Source: Laetiporus sulphureus 93-53 (taxonomy: Eukaryota > Basidiomycota > Agaricomycetes > Polyporales > Laetiporaceae). From it: DNA of 64,000 bases. Below the pieces are notes generated by a model, which saw only the letters and a program-made list of their open reading frames with translations, did no database searches and was not told the origin of the DNA. A program made the position numbers and the translations under genes. The DNA lies in contig NW_024468565.1 in the NCBI RefSeq assembly GCF_001632365.1, positions 83,711-147,710 of the forward strand, in the 5' to 3' direction. Positions 34,101 to 46,175 of this stretch are shown here, piece after piece (the first letter of the stretch is position 1; every line of letters begins with the position of its first letter).

Positions 34101-34279
34101 TGGTCATACCATCAACTTCGAGTGTGTCGAGGGTGCGCACGCCGGCTCCCCCTCCACGTGCCGGTAAGCTGCGTCTCGTCGAACATGTATAGGTTGTGTT
34201 TATGCAACGTTATTCAGGCGGAGGACCTCCTCCAGACTATGGTCCATATCAGCGATCGGGCCGCCGCGGGAGGTTTTAG
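31161..34279 (+). CDS. RNA14: mRNA 3'-end processing factor RNA14 (Suf/HAT repeat)
   Basis: Long multi-intron gene whose exons join without frame loss: LRLVDIAEDSGN, SSAQIAYLNHFLDNPETFGF, VDLWKVYLTYVR, VVRKSYEYALNHIGQDKD, TTTWEEQQKLDAIRKAYSRA, SLNKITAKKFL, KAYLKW-type HAT helices, YMAYVWTNSIGKTDEAL, FVLNFAYAEALEIRQNYSE, GIAWIMYMRFGRRAEGLKSS and FERVVRTLPPDRARPLWERW. These are the HAT repeats of Rna14/CstF77. It scaffolds cleavage factor IA with Rna15, Pcf11 and Clp1. The 140-bp N run falls in the region before the Arg-rich segment. The end is a Gly/Pro/Arg-rich tail (DYGPYQRSGRRGRF) with TAG at 34277-34279. ATG at 31161 is the first in frame; an upstream exon is possible. Confidence 0.85.
33607..33746. 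other. Assembly gap (140 N)
   Basis: A run of N inside RNA14 hides part of the coding sequence. Open frames that cross it are not evidence of coding. Confidence 1.
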
Positions 34280-35399
34280 CGTATTGTCGGAGCAGTTTGA
34301 TCACTTTGAGACGCGTGCTTTACTGTTTGCGCGAGTGCGTCTATCATATCGTGATCTACAGGTTGAGCATAGTCTTAGTCCTGAGTGTCGGAAGTATTGT
34401 ATCGCAGCAGCGAAAATGTTGTTAAATGTCAAACTGTTCTGCACCTTGTGAATTCGTCGCGTGGATATCGCGAATGTCATGAAGATAGTCGTGCTTTGCG
34501 CATGCTGGTCAAGTCTGATGCGACTGGCAGTTTCGGATACAATTCACTTTATCTGCTCAGATTCGGTGAGGCTGTCGGCTTCGAAGCAAGAAAATTTTTA
34601 TTATGCAAGGCGCTGTACAGATAGCGGGATGACAGCACCATAGGCATGATATGAACACTTCAAGGACCGCTCATTAGTTCTCACAATCGCGATGTACAAG
34701 TCACACCTTCCCTCAATGCACTGCGCAGTGATTCATTTTGTCTTCAAGCCGGGACGGAGCCTGTTGCTGTGCCTTCTATCTGCACTCACTTGAAGTCTGG
34801 CAGATTTTCTGGATGTCCAAGGCCTCTAAGCTTCTCGTAGACTGGCGTTGCTAAGTTGTCAGTTTCTATCAGATTTTGGCATGAAGGCATTTGTTTGCGA
34901 CATCTTCCATTAGTGCAACGAGACCTCTTCTGAAGTCCGCATATACTCCTTTCGATATTGCGGCTTGAGCTGATCCGCTGTTCCACGTCATACATTGACT
35001 GCAGAGCTATTGAACGTGCGACACGCTGGAGTGAGACGCATGTACGGCAAGGCCAATGGACCAGAGGATGGACTGCCTTGTGGAGACTTTCCATAGCACT
35101 CTGGATCAACGACCGAAGGGAAACACTAATAAAATAGCCCAGGCGCACCTGCGAGTACGTTGTATAGTCCGGACACTGTACCGCACACATCGCCGCACCT
35201 AGTACGACCGCCGCGTCGACTGAGGATACGAACACGAGCTTCATCTTGACAACACGCCAGACGACAGACCCGATATTGATAATTTCCGAGTGGGGAAACA
35301 AATGGCGGTGAACTCGTCGGCAGTGCTCGGTTTCAAGTGATAAACACATCGTTCCACGCTGATAGGTGACTCCTTAAGACATCTGGAACACATATCGCC
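34280..35399. other. RNA14 3' flank and unassigned sequence
   Basis: The AT-rich 34380-34640 stretch suits a transcript end. A 187-residue minus-strand frame at 34786-35349 has no motif I can name. It lies downstream of the Hsp70-like remnant and may be its decayed C-terminus. Confidence 0.35.
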
Positions 35400-36500
35400 T
35401 CCCCTCGGTTAGGAGCGGACGACGACAGCTCGGACCGGCTGAGTGTACCGATCGGTGTCAAAGGCCGGTCCACGAGAATAAAGAATGAAGTAGGAGAGCG
35501 GACACGCCGTGGGCGTTCTTGATGGCCTTGTAGCTCTTCCCGATGTGACTTGGGTGGCAGGATCGTAGCGATTGCGACACTTGGAACCGTATGCGAAGCG
35601 CGCGACGCATTCGGATATCACCTGGTCTCGATAGAACGATAAAGTGCCCCGTGAACGTCTTTGCGCAATAACTGTAAAGAGATATAATTCATGTGACCGA
35701 CGCGAGAGCATCGCCCTCTCCCATTCGGCAAATGTCCTGCAACTGCTAAGCTCAAGAACGGGCTTGCCGCGAATCCGCCCACAATATTGAGATGTTCGAG
35801 CACAAACTCAACGTCTTCACCCACCTGCGAGGTCGTCAGGCCCTTAGAACAACCTTCTGAAAGTCCGCGATGATCTCGACGACAGACTTGCTCGCCGGCA
35901 GTTGAGACAGTCGCTCGTCGTCGGCTGCCGTTGCACTGGGACGGAGGAGAAGCGCGAACCTGATGAAGGCGAGTGATGGAGTACGGCAAAAACATGGCGA
36001 TCCATCGAATGACACACCTTTTCACCAGCTAGTGTCCAGTCTCTGTCTGTCCATCGCCTCCAGCCGTGGAGCATAAGATTGAGCTTCTGCGTCGATCTTG
36101 CGGACATATCCATCCCCCGCAGTAGTAGAGCACTGACGGTATCTTCATACGCCTCAGCTTTTCCCCGCCCTCCTGTCCCGGAAAAGTGTACCAGCACACC
36201 ATCGTCAGCGAAGCCAGTCATAGAATCCAAGAAAACACAGCGCGTTATGCTGAAGATCTGTGGCACATGACACGCCACTAAGAGTCGTACCAACGTTGAC
36301 CGGTATTGACCCCCCCCCCCAAGACTATGCGCCGAGTCTTCCCAGCATATGGCGGCTTTGAAGGCATGCTCGCCGGTGCCGTATTTGTGCTCGAAGGATG
36401 GCGCTTGCAATGGTAGTATGTGGAGGCCACGGTCTTGTGTGGGCGCTTGTGGCTTCCCCGGGGCCAGAGGCTGAGCGCCTTATGAGGCCACACGTACACG
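35400..36500 (-). pseudogene. Hsp70-like (HSPA12-type) gene remnant, copy 1
   Basis: Pieces in different frames match the Hsp70-like family expanded in Agaricomycetes. They are an N-terminal nucleotide-binding start (RRIVLGGGVNTGQRW, the counterpart of VGIDxGTTFSG), KIPSVLYYCGGW, WTLAGE-like sequence, and FYRDQVISECVARFAYGSKC with CRNRYDPATQ toward the C-terminus. The family has an actin-like ATPase fold. Many stops and frame changes show it is not functional. A poly-C run lies beside the start (36309-36320). Confidence 0.55.
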
Positions 36501-37560
36501 TGCAAACTCGAGCTACATTCACGGCACATGGGCACGCTCAGTGTGATCCGCGGACTAGACTAGGCATTCGTCGCAAGGACCTACTCTGATCAACGGCTGG
36601 CACGGTTCAGCCTGGAGCATCTACCACCGAATACACGTTGAATGTGCAACGGGGCTTGCGGCATATGGTCATATTCTCAGGGCGGATGCACGGCGGGTAC
36701 TTTCATGCCGTTCATCTTACAGCAGGTCACCTGCTTAGCGTTGCTGTACTCGCCAGCCTCTGAGGGTAGCACGAAACTTTTCGCCGCAACACCGTCGGGG
36801 TGACTTGGATCTGGACATGCACACATCAAGGGCAGGGCACTCACCACTATGAACGTCACACTCGGTGCACTTCGCGAACTTGAAGCTGGCGAAGGAGTTA
36901 TGGAGGAGCATCTGCATGACGGCGTAACAAGCCACGATACTCATGCACCCGCCACGGAGGAAGGTCATCCTTTGGCGTGCACGAGCTGGACGTGAGCAGT
37001 ATCCAGATGCATTCACTAACATAGATATATATATCTCAGGAGACCTGAACTTGCCCTTCTCACCAGCGGTGACATCCTGGTACTTCTCAAGCTCCCTGTC
37101 GAGGTCCTGTCCGATGCGGATGCACTCGCTTATCAGCGTGAGCCAGCGCCGGGCTGTCACACTGACACATCCTCACCCGTACCTCCCTGTTTTGGTTTGC
37201 AGAGATGATTAGACGATGACGGTCATGCGCTCTGGCAGTCCGATAAACGACATCAGCCCACCAGATGCAGAGGGGAGGGGATAGTCGATTACGAGAATTG
37301 TCGCCTGTAAATGCCGTGCGGCGCGCAAGACCACGATCAGCGACGAGGCCTACGATGAAAGGATGGGCTGTGACAGAGTTCTGACTCGGTGGGTACACTC
37401 TAGATGTTCCCAAAAAGATCGCATCGAGGACAATAGCACCAACAAAACATTCAATGGCATCTTGACGTCTTCTATTTCTCTTTCGCAAGCCTGCATTCCC
37501 CTTTGTTCTAGTGAATCTCGATTCAGAAGTATTTTCGCGCATCCATTCAGGTCATGAGAA
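36000..37560. repeat. Duplicated block, copy A
   Basis: Aligns in the same orientation with about 41280-42840. Shared landmarks are GAGGTCCTGTCCGATGCGG at 37100 against GAGGTCCTCTCCGATCCGG at 42379, the GTGCATCTGCATGAC / GAGCATCTGCATGAC segment, and GGCATCTTGACGTCTTC against GGCATCTTGATGTCCTTC. It contains the Hsp70-like start and a divergent neighbour with the peptide SECIRIGQDLDRELEKYQ that I do not recognise. Confidence 0.7.
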
Positions 37561-40500
37561 TGCACAGGATGTGCACGGCGGCTATGGTGATAGTCGTCTC
37601 GAGCACCACGAAGATAATCGAGCTGTGCGCAGGCTGGTTGGGTGTGGTCCAAACCGCGATCGATTGGACTCAACCCCATTCTTGCAGGAAGTTCGGACCT
37701 GTTGGAGACTTGTTGAGGTGCTCTGATTAGGGGAAAGAGGAACCTGCCTTTGCACCGCTCTACGTGCTTCTCACCGACTCCTGGACGAGTCTGGACAATA
37801 CGCGCAAAGTATGCTGATGTTCTGTCTTGGTTGAGCCTTCGTGCAAGTCAGTAAAAGCCACGCATCGACGAGAATGGTCGAGAAAGTCTGATGGTAGGTA
37901 TCATCGAGGGAAGCGAGCGTGTTCAAGGTATGTCTAATATGTTATTTACGCTTAGTGGCTCGCTATGAAATCGATTTACAGAAGGCCATTGGGCACGATA
38001 CGACCACGTAGAGATTCTCTCAGTCTAGTGCGAGCGTTGGTTCCTGCATCGTCGTCATGACCACGGTGTCTTGTCACACCTTCCTCATCCACTGGGCAGT
38101 GATCGCAACCTGTCTTTGAGCAGCATCGGTGGTTCTAGATGACCGTCTGCTACCGTGGTCAAGCAGCGAAAGCCTTGAGACCGTCAGCGCTGCGTTCAAG
38201 GTCTATGAAACGCTCATATGCACGAGAAAAGCCGCCCCACGAACGTTTTCTTGCTTTTCATTCTACTTTACACGCAGCCGATGCGATCCAGCAACGAAGG
38301 TATTGATGCTTTATATGACGCGGTTCACACTGATTTTCTTCCAGACAATATAGCCTTCAAGCCCATCACAGTCCGTCGACATGGTTGACGGCGACTGGAG
38401 AGCTCAAATATCGACAACGCATGCTTTCACTGGTAAGTTCGCTTTTGATGTATTCGAGTCGCGATAACAATTTTCCAGTTCATGACATGGGTGCCAGTCA
38501 GCTCCTCCACGTTAGATGCACGAGCTACACGGCCACAAAGCGATGCTCCGGTGTTGAACTCCCGAATACAAGGACGTTCTGATTCATGCGGATTCCTGCG
38601 CTCTGGGCGATATCGCCATGTATAGCCATAAAATGAATCTATCAGCTATTCGAAGCGGAAGCTCCGTTTACGCGCCTGTTGTGGTACGTTGTCTTTGCTT
38701 CGATGTGGTTTCTTCCCAGGCTGTACTCGGCACAGCCTCTCGCACCATGACCACACATCTATGACCGTACAAGGAATTGGACCCTGCAGGCACTACACGA
38801 GCAGGATTTCTTGTTATTTGGCAGTGGCGAGGTTCTCCTACTCATCTTTGCATTCTTTGCGCTCTGCGGTCATTCGAGGATTGATGTTCGAGCGTCTGCG
38901 TACTATCCCATGGATCAGGGCTGTACTACCCATTCTACTCGTTGACGACCGTGCTTGATCGATATGAACGATAATGTTCGTGAAGCGTGTCTTGCAGAGC
39001 TATGGCCGTTTCAATTTCTGAAAAATGCCCTTGAGGCTGTTTTGCAAGAAGCGTGTTCTTGCATCTGCTTGGATCATGAAGTTCCTTGTATCAAGTGCGC
39101 CGCTTGTTAACACACATCGTCCGCCCATGGAAATGTCTGTGGGGGCGTCTCGTGTGCAATGTGAGTGACACGAGATGTGCCCGCATTGTCATCCCAATCG
39201 CACTTCCCCGGTCTTTCATGGAATACTGAGTGTGATGAGGCGTTGTAGGCATGCAATCTCACATCGAGGTCTCGTGTCTGAATGCGTGGAATTCGACCGC
39301 CTCACATCGCACAGCATTCGCCGAGAACGATCATTTCACAGACCATGTCCAGAAGCTCTCATCTGCTTCTCAATGCGTTGTCACATGGAATACTCATAGT
39401 CCACGGTGTGAAAGGCTATGCGAGCAATAGTTGGAAGAAGCGCATGAGCGCTCGGTGAATGGACGGCATAGCCATGCTTTGGAGTGCTGACAGGAGTGCA
39501 TATATACGATTGTCAACGTTGAGACTAGTATACGTACGTGCGGCATCTAACGCGCCGAGTCGCTTCTCTTCCGTCTAAATCGAAAACGTTGCTTGTGACA
39601 AGATCGACCTCATGGAATATGAATCTTGGAATAATGCGGAGAACGCAAACGAGCCGGTCTAGCTTGGAGGACATATATTTGATTTAGTCTCGTGTGTACC
39701 TTTTCTTCTCTTCTACTTCGTGATCTACATTACAGGCCGCATCAGTTTTCTGTCGTCGGATCTTTCCCCCATCCATACTTCCTTTTTACACATTCCCCAG
39801 TCTCCCTTCCCTTTCGCCGTTTACGCTGACACCCCTTACGTATCTTCCTTTCGTTTTCTATACTTGAAGAAGCCAACCCACATTGTAATGTTTCATCTAC
39901 GACTTTGAAGTGCGAACATCCAGGAAACGATGTCGTCGGCCGGTCAAGCACTGGCTCTGCACTGAACAGCAGATGGGAAAGTATCTGCAGTACGAACACA
40001 CGATGGATGTCACGCTTAAACCTCATGATTGACGAGTAACGCGCACCTCAACGGCCTACATACCACGTCTTGGCTTTCGCCGACTTTTCGATGTACTCAT
40101 CTGTGCGCGTGACATCAAAACATAGATTAAATGTGAAAATAGAGCTGGAATACAACCGCTTGCGCATTCGTGACGAAAAAATTGAGACTCCTGCATGAAC
40201 GTGTTTTTAAATCTCTGCACCGGTTAAAGGCTCACAGGCTGAAGGCCTCAGCCGGACGGAAAGCTACGTGGGACTGCGTCTGCCTTGCATTACCCCAACC
40301 TCATTCTACCTGTGCGTGCTATCGATCCGGTCAGCGAGATAAGGGGGCTATATACGTACTGCAAATCCATGATATCTGTGCATAATACAGCGCCAATGCA
40401 ACGCACGCTCCTCGTCACTAAGAGCACAGTATCAATAATTGGAATGGGCCTACAAATGTCGTCGGCCCTCTGGCTGATTCTCGTCATACATGATCATCAT

Positions 40501-40756
40501 TGCCGACCTTCGTGTACATGCAAGGTCACCACAGAACGCCATAAAATGAACGTCAGCTCACCGAACAAGTATGGCCTCAAAACGTCAAGGCCTCACGAGT
40601 TGATTGACGAGCAGAATGTATGGTCTATCCTTCGGACAGAAGTCGCGCCTTCCCGTCCGGCAAATACCTGCAACTCCGAGCATAGGAACGGGCACGCCGT
40701 GAGTCCGCCCATGTACACGGCAGGACCGTCTGCGGGAGGGTGAGACCGCACTTCAC
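37561..40756. other. About 3.2 kb without an identifiable gene
   Basis: Frames here are short and without conserved motifs. A pyrimidine-rich stretch at 39700-39860 gives a Phe/Ser/Pro-rich open frame only through composition. It lies between the two Hsp70-like copies and may be degraded coding sequence. Confidence 0.4.
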
Positions 40757-41757
40757 TTAGTGGAGACGGACATAGATGACGTGACTCGTCTCGTCGATCT
40801 GCTCCTCGATCGCTTCGATGGAGACCGCTATTTCTAACCTGCCGAAATACAATGAGGGATTTTCTCGTCTGGAAGCGAGAGCGAGCTCACATCCTGTCAG
40901 ATACAGCACGTCCCGCCTGACACCGTTCTTCCCGTCTCGAGTCTCCGGACGTACGAGGCCTTGGAAGCGTCCTGAAACGTCGCTTTCGTCGAAGCCTCGC
41001 ATGCATAGAATGTCTTCGTCATTGGTGACGTGCGATCTCTTTAGCTTTATCTGAGAGAGCCTCGGTCAGTGATGAGGAGACATTTGAGCAAAGACCTTAC
41101 AAAAGTGTGGCTTCCGCGAACGTGGACGGTGCCGCCGACAACCAGATTATTTTCCTGCCTCTCTCCTCAGGCTCAACAATGCGCAGGTGATCCTCAGAGA
41201 TGATTTACCGTGATAGAGTCCCCTGCGAGTCCATTCATGATTAGAAAATCTAGCTGTCTATTGAATGACGCACCATCCCACCGGTAGCCAACGTCCAGTC
41301 ATCGCCTCCAGCCGAGGAGCGTCACATCGAGCTTCTGCGTCGAGCGCGCAGACCTCTCCATCCTCGCTGTAGTAGAGAACCGATGGGATATTCAAATCTC
41401 TCAGCTCGTTCTCGAAGTCCTATCCCGAAGTAATGAACATGCATCAGCATCGGCAAAGCCCGTCATGAAAACGCACCACGGTGCGCTAAAAAATCTGCGG
41501 CTCATTCCCAGGCACCAGATCCAATCCGACACGCCACTGAAAGTCGTATGAACGTCGATCCCGGATACCTTCATACGCCGCTTCTCCCGTGCATGGTGGC
41601 TTGGAAGGCATGCTGGATGCTGGAGAGCGGTCTCGGTACTTGAGGGCCGTCGTGTGTAGGGGCTTGTGGCTTCTCCGGGCCGGAGGCTGAGCGCCTTACG
41701 AGGCGCACACGTGCAATGTGGGCGCCTGCCTGAGTCACTCAAAGCGCGTCTCAGCAC
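40757..41757 (-). pseudogene. Hsp70-like (HSPA12-type) gene remnant, copy 2
   Basis: Better preserved than copy 1. The start has MKVSGIDVHTTFSGVSDW (normally GxDxGTTFSG; His replaces Gly). Next come a short decayed stretch, FENELRDLNIPSVLYYSEDG, GEVCALDAEAR, LEAMTGRWLPVGW, and a final open frame (40757-41002) with LCMRGFDESDVSGRFQGLV. The order suggests one gene with small introns that has lost frame several times. It sits in duplicated block B. Confidence 0.55.
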
Positions 41758-42840
41758 TGATGAAAAAGAAAGACACTCCGAGCTAGTATGCTTGCCGTCT
41801 ACGACATCAATCGATCGCTGGATCCGGCACGCTCGAGCTCAGTGTGATTCAGCGCGGACTGGACTTAGCGATCGCGATGACCTTCTCCGATCCAATGGCT
41901 GGCTCGATACCGCTTGCAGCATCTACCACCGACTTCTCCGGGCGAACGTCTGTTGAGCACTTGTACTCCATTCATCTTCCACCACGCTATATTCTGAGCT
42001 TTCCTGTACTCGCCAGCTTCCGAGCGTCGCACGAACCTAAGTACAGGGCAACAGCATCACGACAACTTGATCTTTGTACGCACAAGTCGATGTCAGTACA
42101 GTCGCGGCTACTTGCGTCACAGTCGATGCAAGTCGATGCACTCAATCCATTTCCGCGGACCTGAAGCCGGCGAAGGAGTTAGGGAGGTGCATCTGCATGA
42201 CCGTGCGACAAGCCACGATACTCGTGTACCCAACGCGCAGGAAGGTCATACTTTGGCGTGCATGAGCTGGACATCAGCAGTGTCGAGGTGTGTGCACTCA
42301 CATTGATGCATGTACCACAGGAGACTTGATCTTCCCTTCCCACCAGAGACATCCCTGGTCCTCTTCAAGCTCCCTGTCGAGGTCCTCTCCGATCCGGATG
42401 CACTCGCTTAACGGCGTGAGTGAGCATTCGGGCTGCCATCACGGCACATGCTCACCACACCTCTTTCTTGTAGTTCTTTTTTGTAGTTCGCGGTGAAGAT
42501 GCAGACGATGACGATCGTAAGCTCTGGCAGTCGGACTGATTAGATCAGCTCAGCAGAACGGGAGTGTCGAGCAGGAGGACTGTCACCTATCGAGTCCTGT
42601 ACAGCGTGTACAGCGTGCAAGGTCGTGGTCAACCGCGATGAAACGATGGGCCATAACGGAGTTCCGACTCTTGAGCATACGCCCTCAATGATGGCCACAT
42701 CGAGAATGGTACAGCTATGAGGACGTCCTATGGCATCTTGATGTCCTTCTATTCCTCTCCCGCAGGTCTGCATCTCCTTTGGCCTCGTAAAACTCGACTC
42801 AGAAGTGTGCTCGCGCGTCCACTCATGTCCTACGGATTCC
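41280..42840. repeat. Duplicated block, copy B
   Basis: Partner of 36000-37560 in direct orientation with many substitutions and indels. It contains the peptide SECIRIGEDLDRELEEDQ opposite the similar one in block A, and the start of Hsp70-like copy 2. Confidence 0.7.
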
Positions 42841-43269
42841 GAGGCGCACCTCAGTGCATGTCAGTCCCTACGTCTAGTCTACAATATATGAAATCGTAGT
42901 GTCGCTGCACAGCGATGAGTGGTATCTGGAGTGAATACTCGACCATGGGCGGTACGTGCTAACTTGAGCTTCGTTTCAACTGATGTGGGCTTAGGGGCCT
43001 TTGAGAACTCTTCTAGGTTGGACACGAAAAGCTGCTGAGGTAGTTCAACTCTCTGAATCTTAAAACATCGAGATGGGGAACTACCCTGATCTTTCTTGTT
43101 TCCTCTGTGCTTCGTGCGCTCATCTTCCGTCATGAACACCCAGGTGAGCGCACCCAGATTCGACCCTCCCAGCTCCAGTATTCTGGACTGGAGTGTTCTC
43201 TCGGGCGGACGCACGCAAGCTCTCAGTCAAACCCATATGCTGCATCATCAACACGTGGGCCGTGGACAG
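42841..43269. other. Unassigned flank of the ISU1 fragment
   Basis: A 111-residue minus-strand frame (42879-43214) includes LPQQLFVSNLEEFSKAPKP and has no family I recognise. The plus strand lacks the N-terminal half expected for ISU1. Confidence 0.35.
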
Positions 43270-43721
43270 ACGCATCTAGCTCATACATGACCGAGCGGAT
43301 TAACGGACGGTCGCTGGAGGAGGCGGAAAACACCAAGAACACGGAGATAGCGAAGGAGCTGTGCCTACCGCCTGTGAAGCTCCATTGCTCGAGTAAGTTC
43401 CTACTCATACCAGTCTGATTCATTTATGGCTGGCTGCTTTTTCCAGTGCTCGCAGAAAGTGCTATCAGGTCCGCCATCCGTGAGCACCGGTCAAAGCGCA
43501 CGAAGACGTCCAACCCGAAGCAGGCTGGGGACATCGACGTGTCTCGCCGGCTACGTCGACGTCTCTCAAAACTCGGCGACAGGCGAAACCGTGGGCAACA
43601 GCCGATGCTCCATCTGCGTAATTCACACGACTTCTTACTCTTTTCCGTCTTCATTCGCCCGCTATGTTGTACGAATAGTTGCTATTTTGCATGGGTATTT
43701 TGCTATTGTAGTATTTTATGA
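43270..43721 (+). pseudogene. ISU1: ISU1/IscU scaffold, C-terminal half only
   Basis: ASSSYMTERINGRSLEEAEN, NTEIAKELCLPPVKLHC and, after an intron at 43393-43446 (GTAAGT...TTCCAG), MLAESAIRSAIREHRSKR match the C-terminal half of the iron-sulphur cluster scaffold IscU/Isu1, including the LPPVKLHC cysteine ligand. The upstream half with the other two cluster-ligand cysteines is not visible. The frame continues about 70 codons past the normal end into a Arg-rich then hydrophobic tail, so the normal stop is lost too. ISU1 is normally essential in mitochondria. This looks like a truncated copy. Confidence 0.75.
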
Positions 43722-44892
43722 CCCATAACAACGTTAGGTTGTGAAGAGGTGGCTAGTCTATTGAATGTATAGCTCATGAAGCTACTCCCTTCTGTGCGAC
43801 GAAAGAGGATGTGCCTCTAGCAAACCACCTCTCGTTCGCCTCCCCGCGTTGTGCGGCACTGCACGGTTGGTCAATTCAAATCTTGAAAAGATCATGTGTT
43901 ACATCCTGCAAAGATTGTGCGTTACATTAATATGTCATGAGTCGAATCGCATTGGCTACTAACCTTGTACCGGAGTGACGGTCAGCGAAGTGGTCGTTCC
44001 ATGTCTGCGTGAGCCAGCCTGCGCGGCTCTGGCGAGCGCAGCGTCACGGAACCTATTCGCCTTCGGAAATTTGGCTACAAAGGGTGGGGCGATCAGCACA
44101 TTCCCTCGTGCTACTATGTCTGTGTGCAGCGTACGCTCGTGGTTTGGGCGGGAACGGTGGCTGGTGGACGCTTGGCCAGCGACGAACAAGAGGAGACGCG
44201 GGCGGGCGCGGCGCGAATTCAAGGGAAATTCAACTCCTCAGAAAAGTAATCGCCGTCGTTCGGCTGAGGTACACTAGCAGTTGTATATGGCGGGTCGCTT
44301 TCATGGTACGGAAGAGACGATCTCCGAGCACGAGGTGACGCGTAATAGGTGTGACTGTTCGCGTCGGTGGTGCGACGGGTGCGATGGGTTCGATGAAGAC
44401 ACCAGGTCCCAGCGAGGGGAAGCCAGGCACTGTCGTTCGCGGAAGATACGGCTGCGGCATCCCTTGATGCCCGTCGTACGTGATCGGGAATGGACCTTGT
44501 TTCCTATTCTGCTATGACAGCAGAGGTGCACCTGAGTCGAGCAATGTGCGGGACGAGCGTCGGTCACTTACCGTTGGGTGGATCAGTGGGCGCCCTGTTG
44601 CAGATGCGTACGGATATTCCGTCCGAGTTGCCATTGTGCGGTGCTTGCAGACCGCCCCCGCCTATAAGATCAGCTGCTTCGCACTTATAGAGGAGACTGA
44701 CAAGCAGAGACACGAGAGCGATGTCCTAAACAACAGATGAGTATCTGAGTCGTTGAACACACTGGCACAACACTTCGCACGAAGTCATCGGGAGAGACGC
44801 CCAAGCGGCGTTACGTATGTGACATTGCTCTCGACTAAGCAACTGCAGGGTGGGGCAAGCGACTGCAAGTGGTGGACATTGCATGAGTTACT
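43722..44892. other. No gene identified
   Basis: Gly/Arg-rich frames at 43959-44517 on both strands have no recognisable motif. The region precedes the M24 peptidase start. Confidence 0.35.
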
Positions 44893-46175
44893 ATGTCCAC
44901 CCCCCGTCTCCCTCTCTCGCCGACCACCAAGTCGTCCCGCAACATGGACTCAAAGTCACAGTCCCTGCCTAGTGTGTTGTCTGGACTCTGGTGGAACCGC
45001 TTGAGCATCGCTCTGGTCACGTGAGTATATCCCGGTCCATTCAGCTGATAGTGGCCTGCATCATCGGACAAATCATTATCCTCGTCTACCATCTCACAGG
45101 CCCACCAAAGTCGCTGTCCCGCTCACTGGGTCTGAACACGGAGCCAGATTTCTCCCATCTTGCCGACCACTGCGCCCGTATCTCCCCGATACCTGCTAGT
45201 TCTTTCGTGCAGCGGCAGCAAGCGCTTGCACAGACCCTGAATGCTTCAGCCTATATTGCCGAGCCCGGCGCGAGCGCCGGATATCTGCTAATTTGTCGGA
45301 GGCACAATGATTCTCCTCAGAATGACCGCTATTGCTTATCATCTCACCTGAGGTCGATGCTGTGAAGGCTCCAGTCTCAGTAATGACGCCGGCATTCGAG
45401 GCAACCCGCGCGAGGCTGCTTCTCTTTCCAAGTGCTTCTGATACATGGTCGGATAACGTGGACCCCTATGGTATGACGCGATCCGCAGTTCCTCACTTGC
45501 GGGAAGGAACGAAATTCGTCGACGGGATGCTGAGGAGTTTTGTTTCTGACGGCATTCAGAAGGCATCACCAGAGTCCAAGGTGATGCTTGCATCTGTTGA
45601 GATCCGGCGGCTTAGGGAGAGGAAGAGCGAGGAGGAGCTCGAGATCATGAAATGCGTGAATGAGGTAAGTCGCCAGCCATACATCGAGCCTCAAATATCC
45701 ACTGAGAAGTCAAGTTAGGTCACTATTCTAGCTATTCATGCAGTACGCAAGAATATATACGTAGGTATACGTGGGTCCAAGGCTCGTCAGCTTATCGTGA
45801 AGGCGCTCTCCGCTGCCGGGCTGCAAAACCCAAGTGCCCTTATTTTGTTTAGAGGTGAGACCTCAGCGGCGTTGTTTTCATTTCAAAGCCTCACTCTGAA
45901 TAGAAAATGCCGCTCTTCCTCATGGCAGCGGCACGGATCGCGTGCTGGGAGCGCACGACTTTGCTTTGATTGATTCTGATGGATCACTGCACGGTTATCA
46001 CAGCGACGTCACGAGGGTACGTACTTACTCGTTCTTCAAATCTCAACAAACTAATGGTACTCTCAAGTAGACATTCGCTCTCCCTGATTCCACAGTCCAC
46101 GCAGCGTACCTGAGATTATGGCACCTTGTGCATTCGGCGCAGGCTAATGCACTCGACGCCGCACGAAATGGGACA
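44893..46175 (+). pseudogene. M24B X-Pro peptidase, interrupted and truncated
   Basis: Starts MSTPRLPLSPTTKSSRNMD and runs into a hydrophobic LWWNRLSIALVT. After an intron come SLGLNTEPDFSHLADHC, NASAYIAEPGASAGY, LLIISPEVDAVKAPVSVMTP, REGTKFVDGML, RRLRERKSEEELEIMKCVNE, VRKNIYVGIRGSKARQLIV, ALPHGSGTDRVLGAHDFALI and HSDVTRTFALPDSTVHAAY. These are a creatinase-like N-domain and the first part of the pita-bread fold with the two aspartate metal ligands. Two in-frame TGA codons (45308-45310 and 45323-45325) sit where Trp and Arg are expected in AQWFSSERPLLL. After GTATAG near 46175 the remaining domain, with the metal-binding His and Glu residues, is absent. Confidence 0.8.

Noticed and set aside
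33431..34192. Long open frames on both strands across the N run
   Set aside because: They are open only because N bases give no stop. The real RNA14 exons lie in the plus strand on both sides.
38129..40026. Several 60-95 codon frames between the Hsp70-like copies
   Set aside because: Short, compositionally biased, overlapping on both strands and without any motif.
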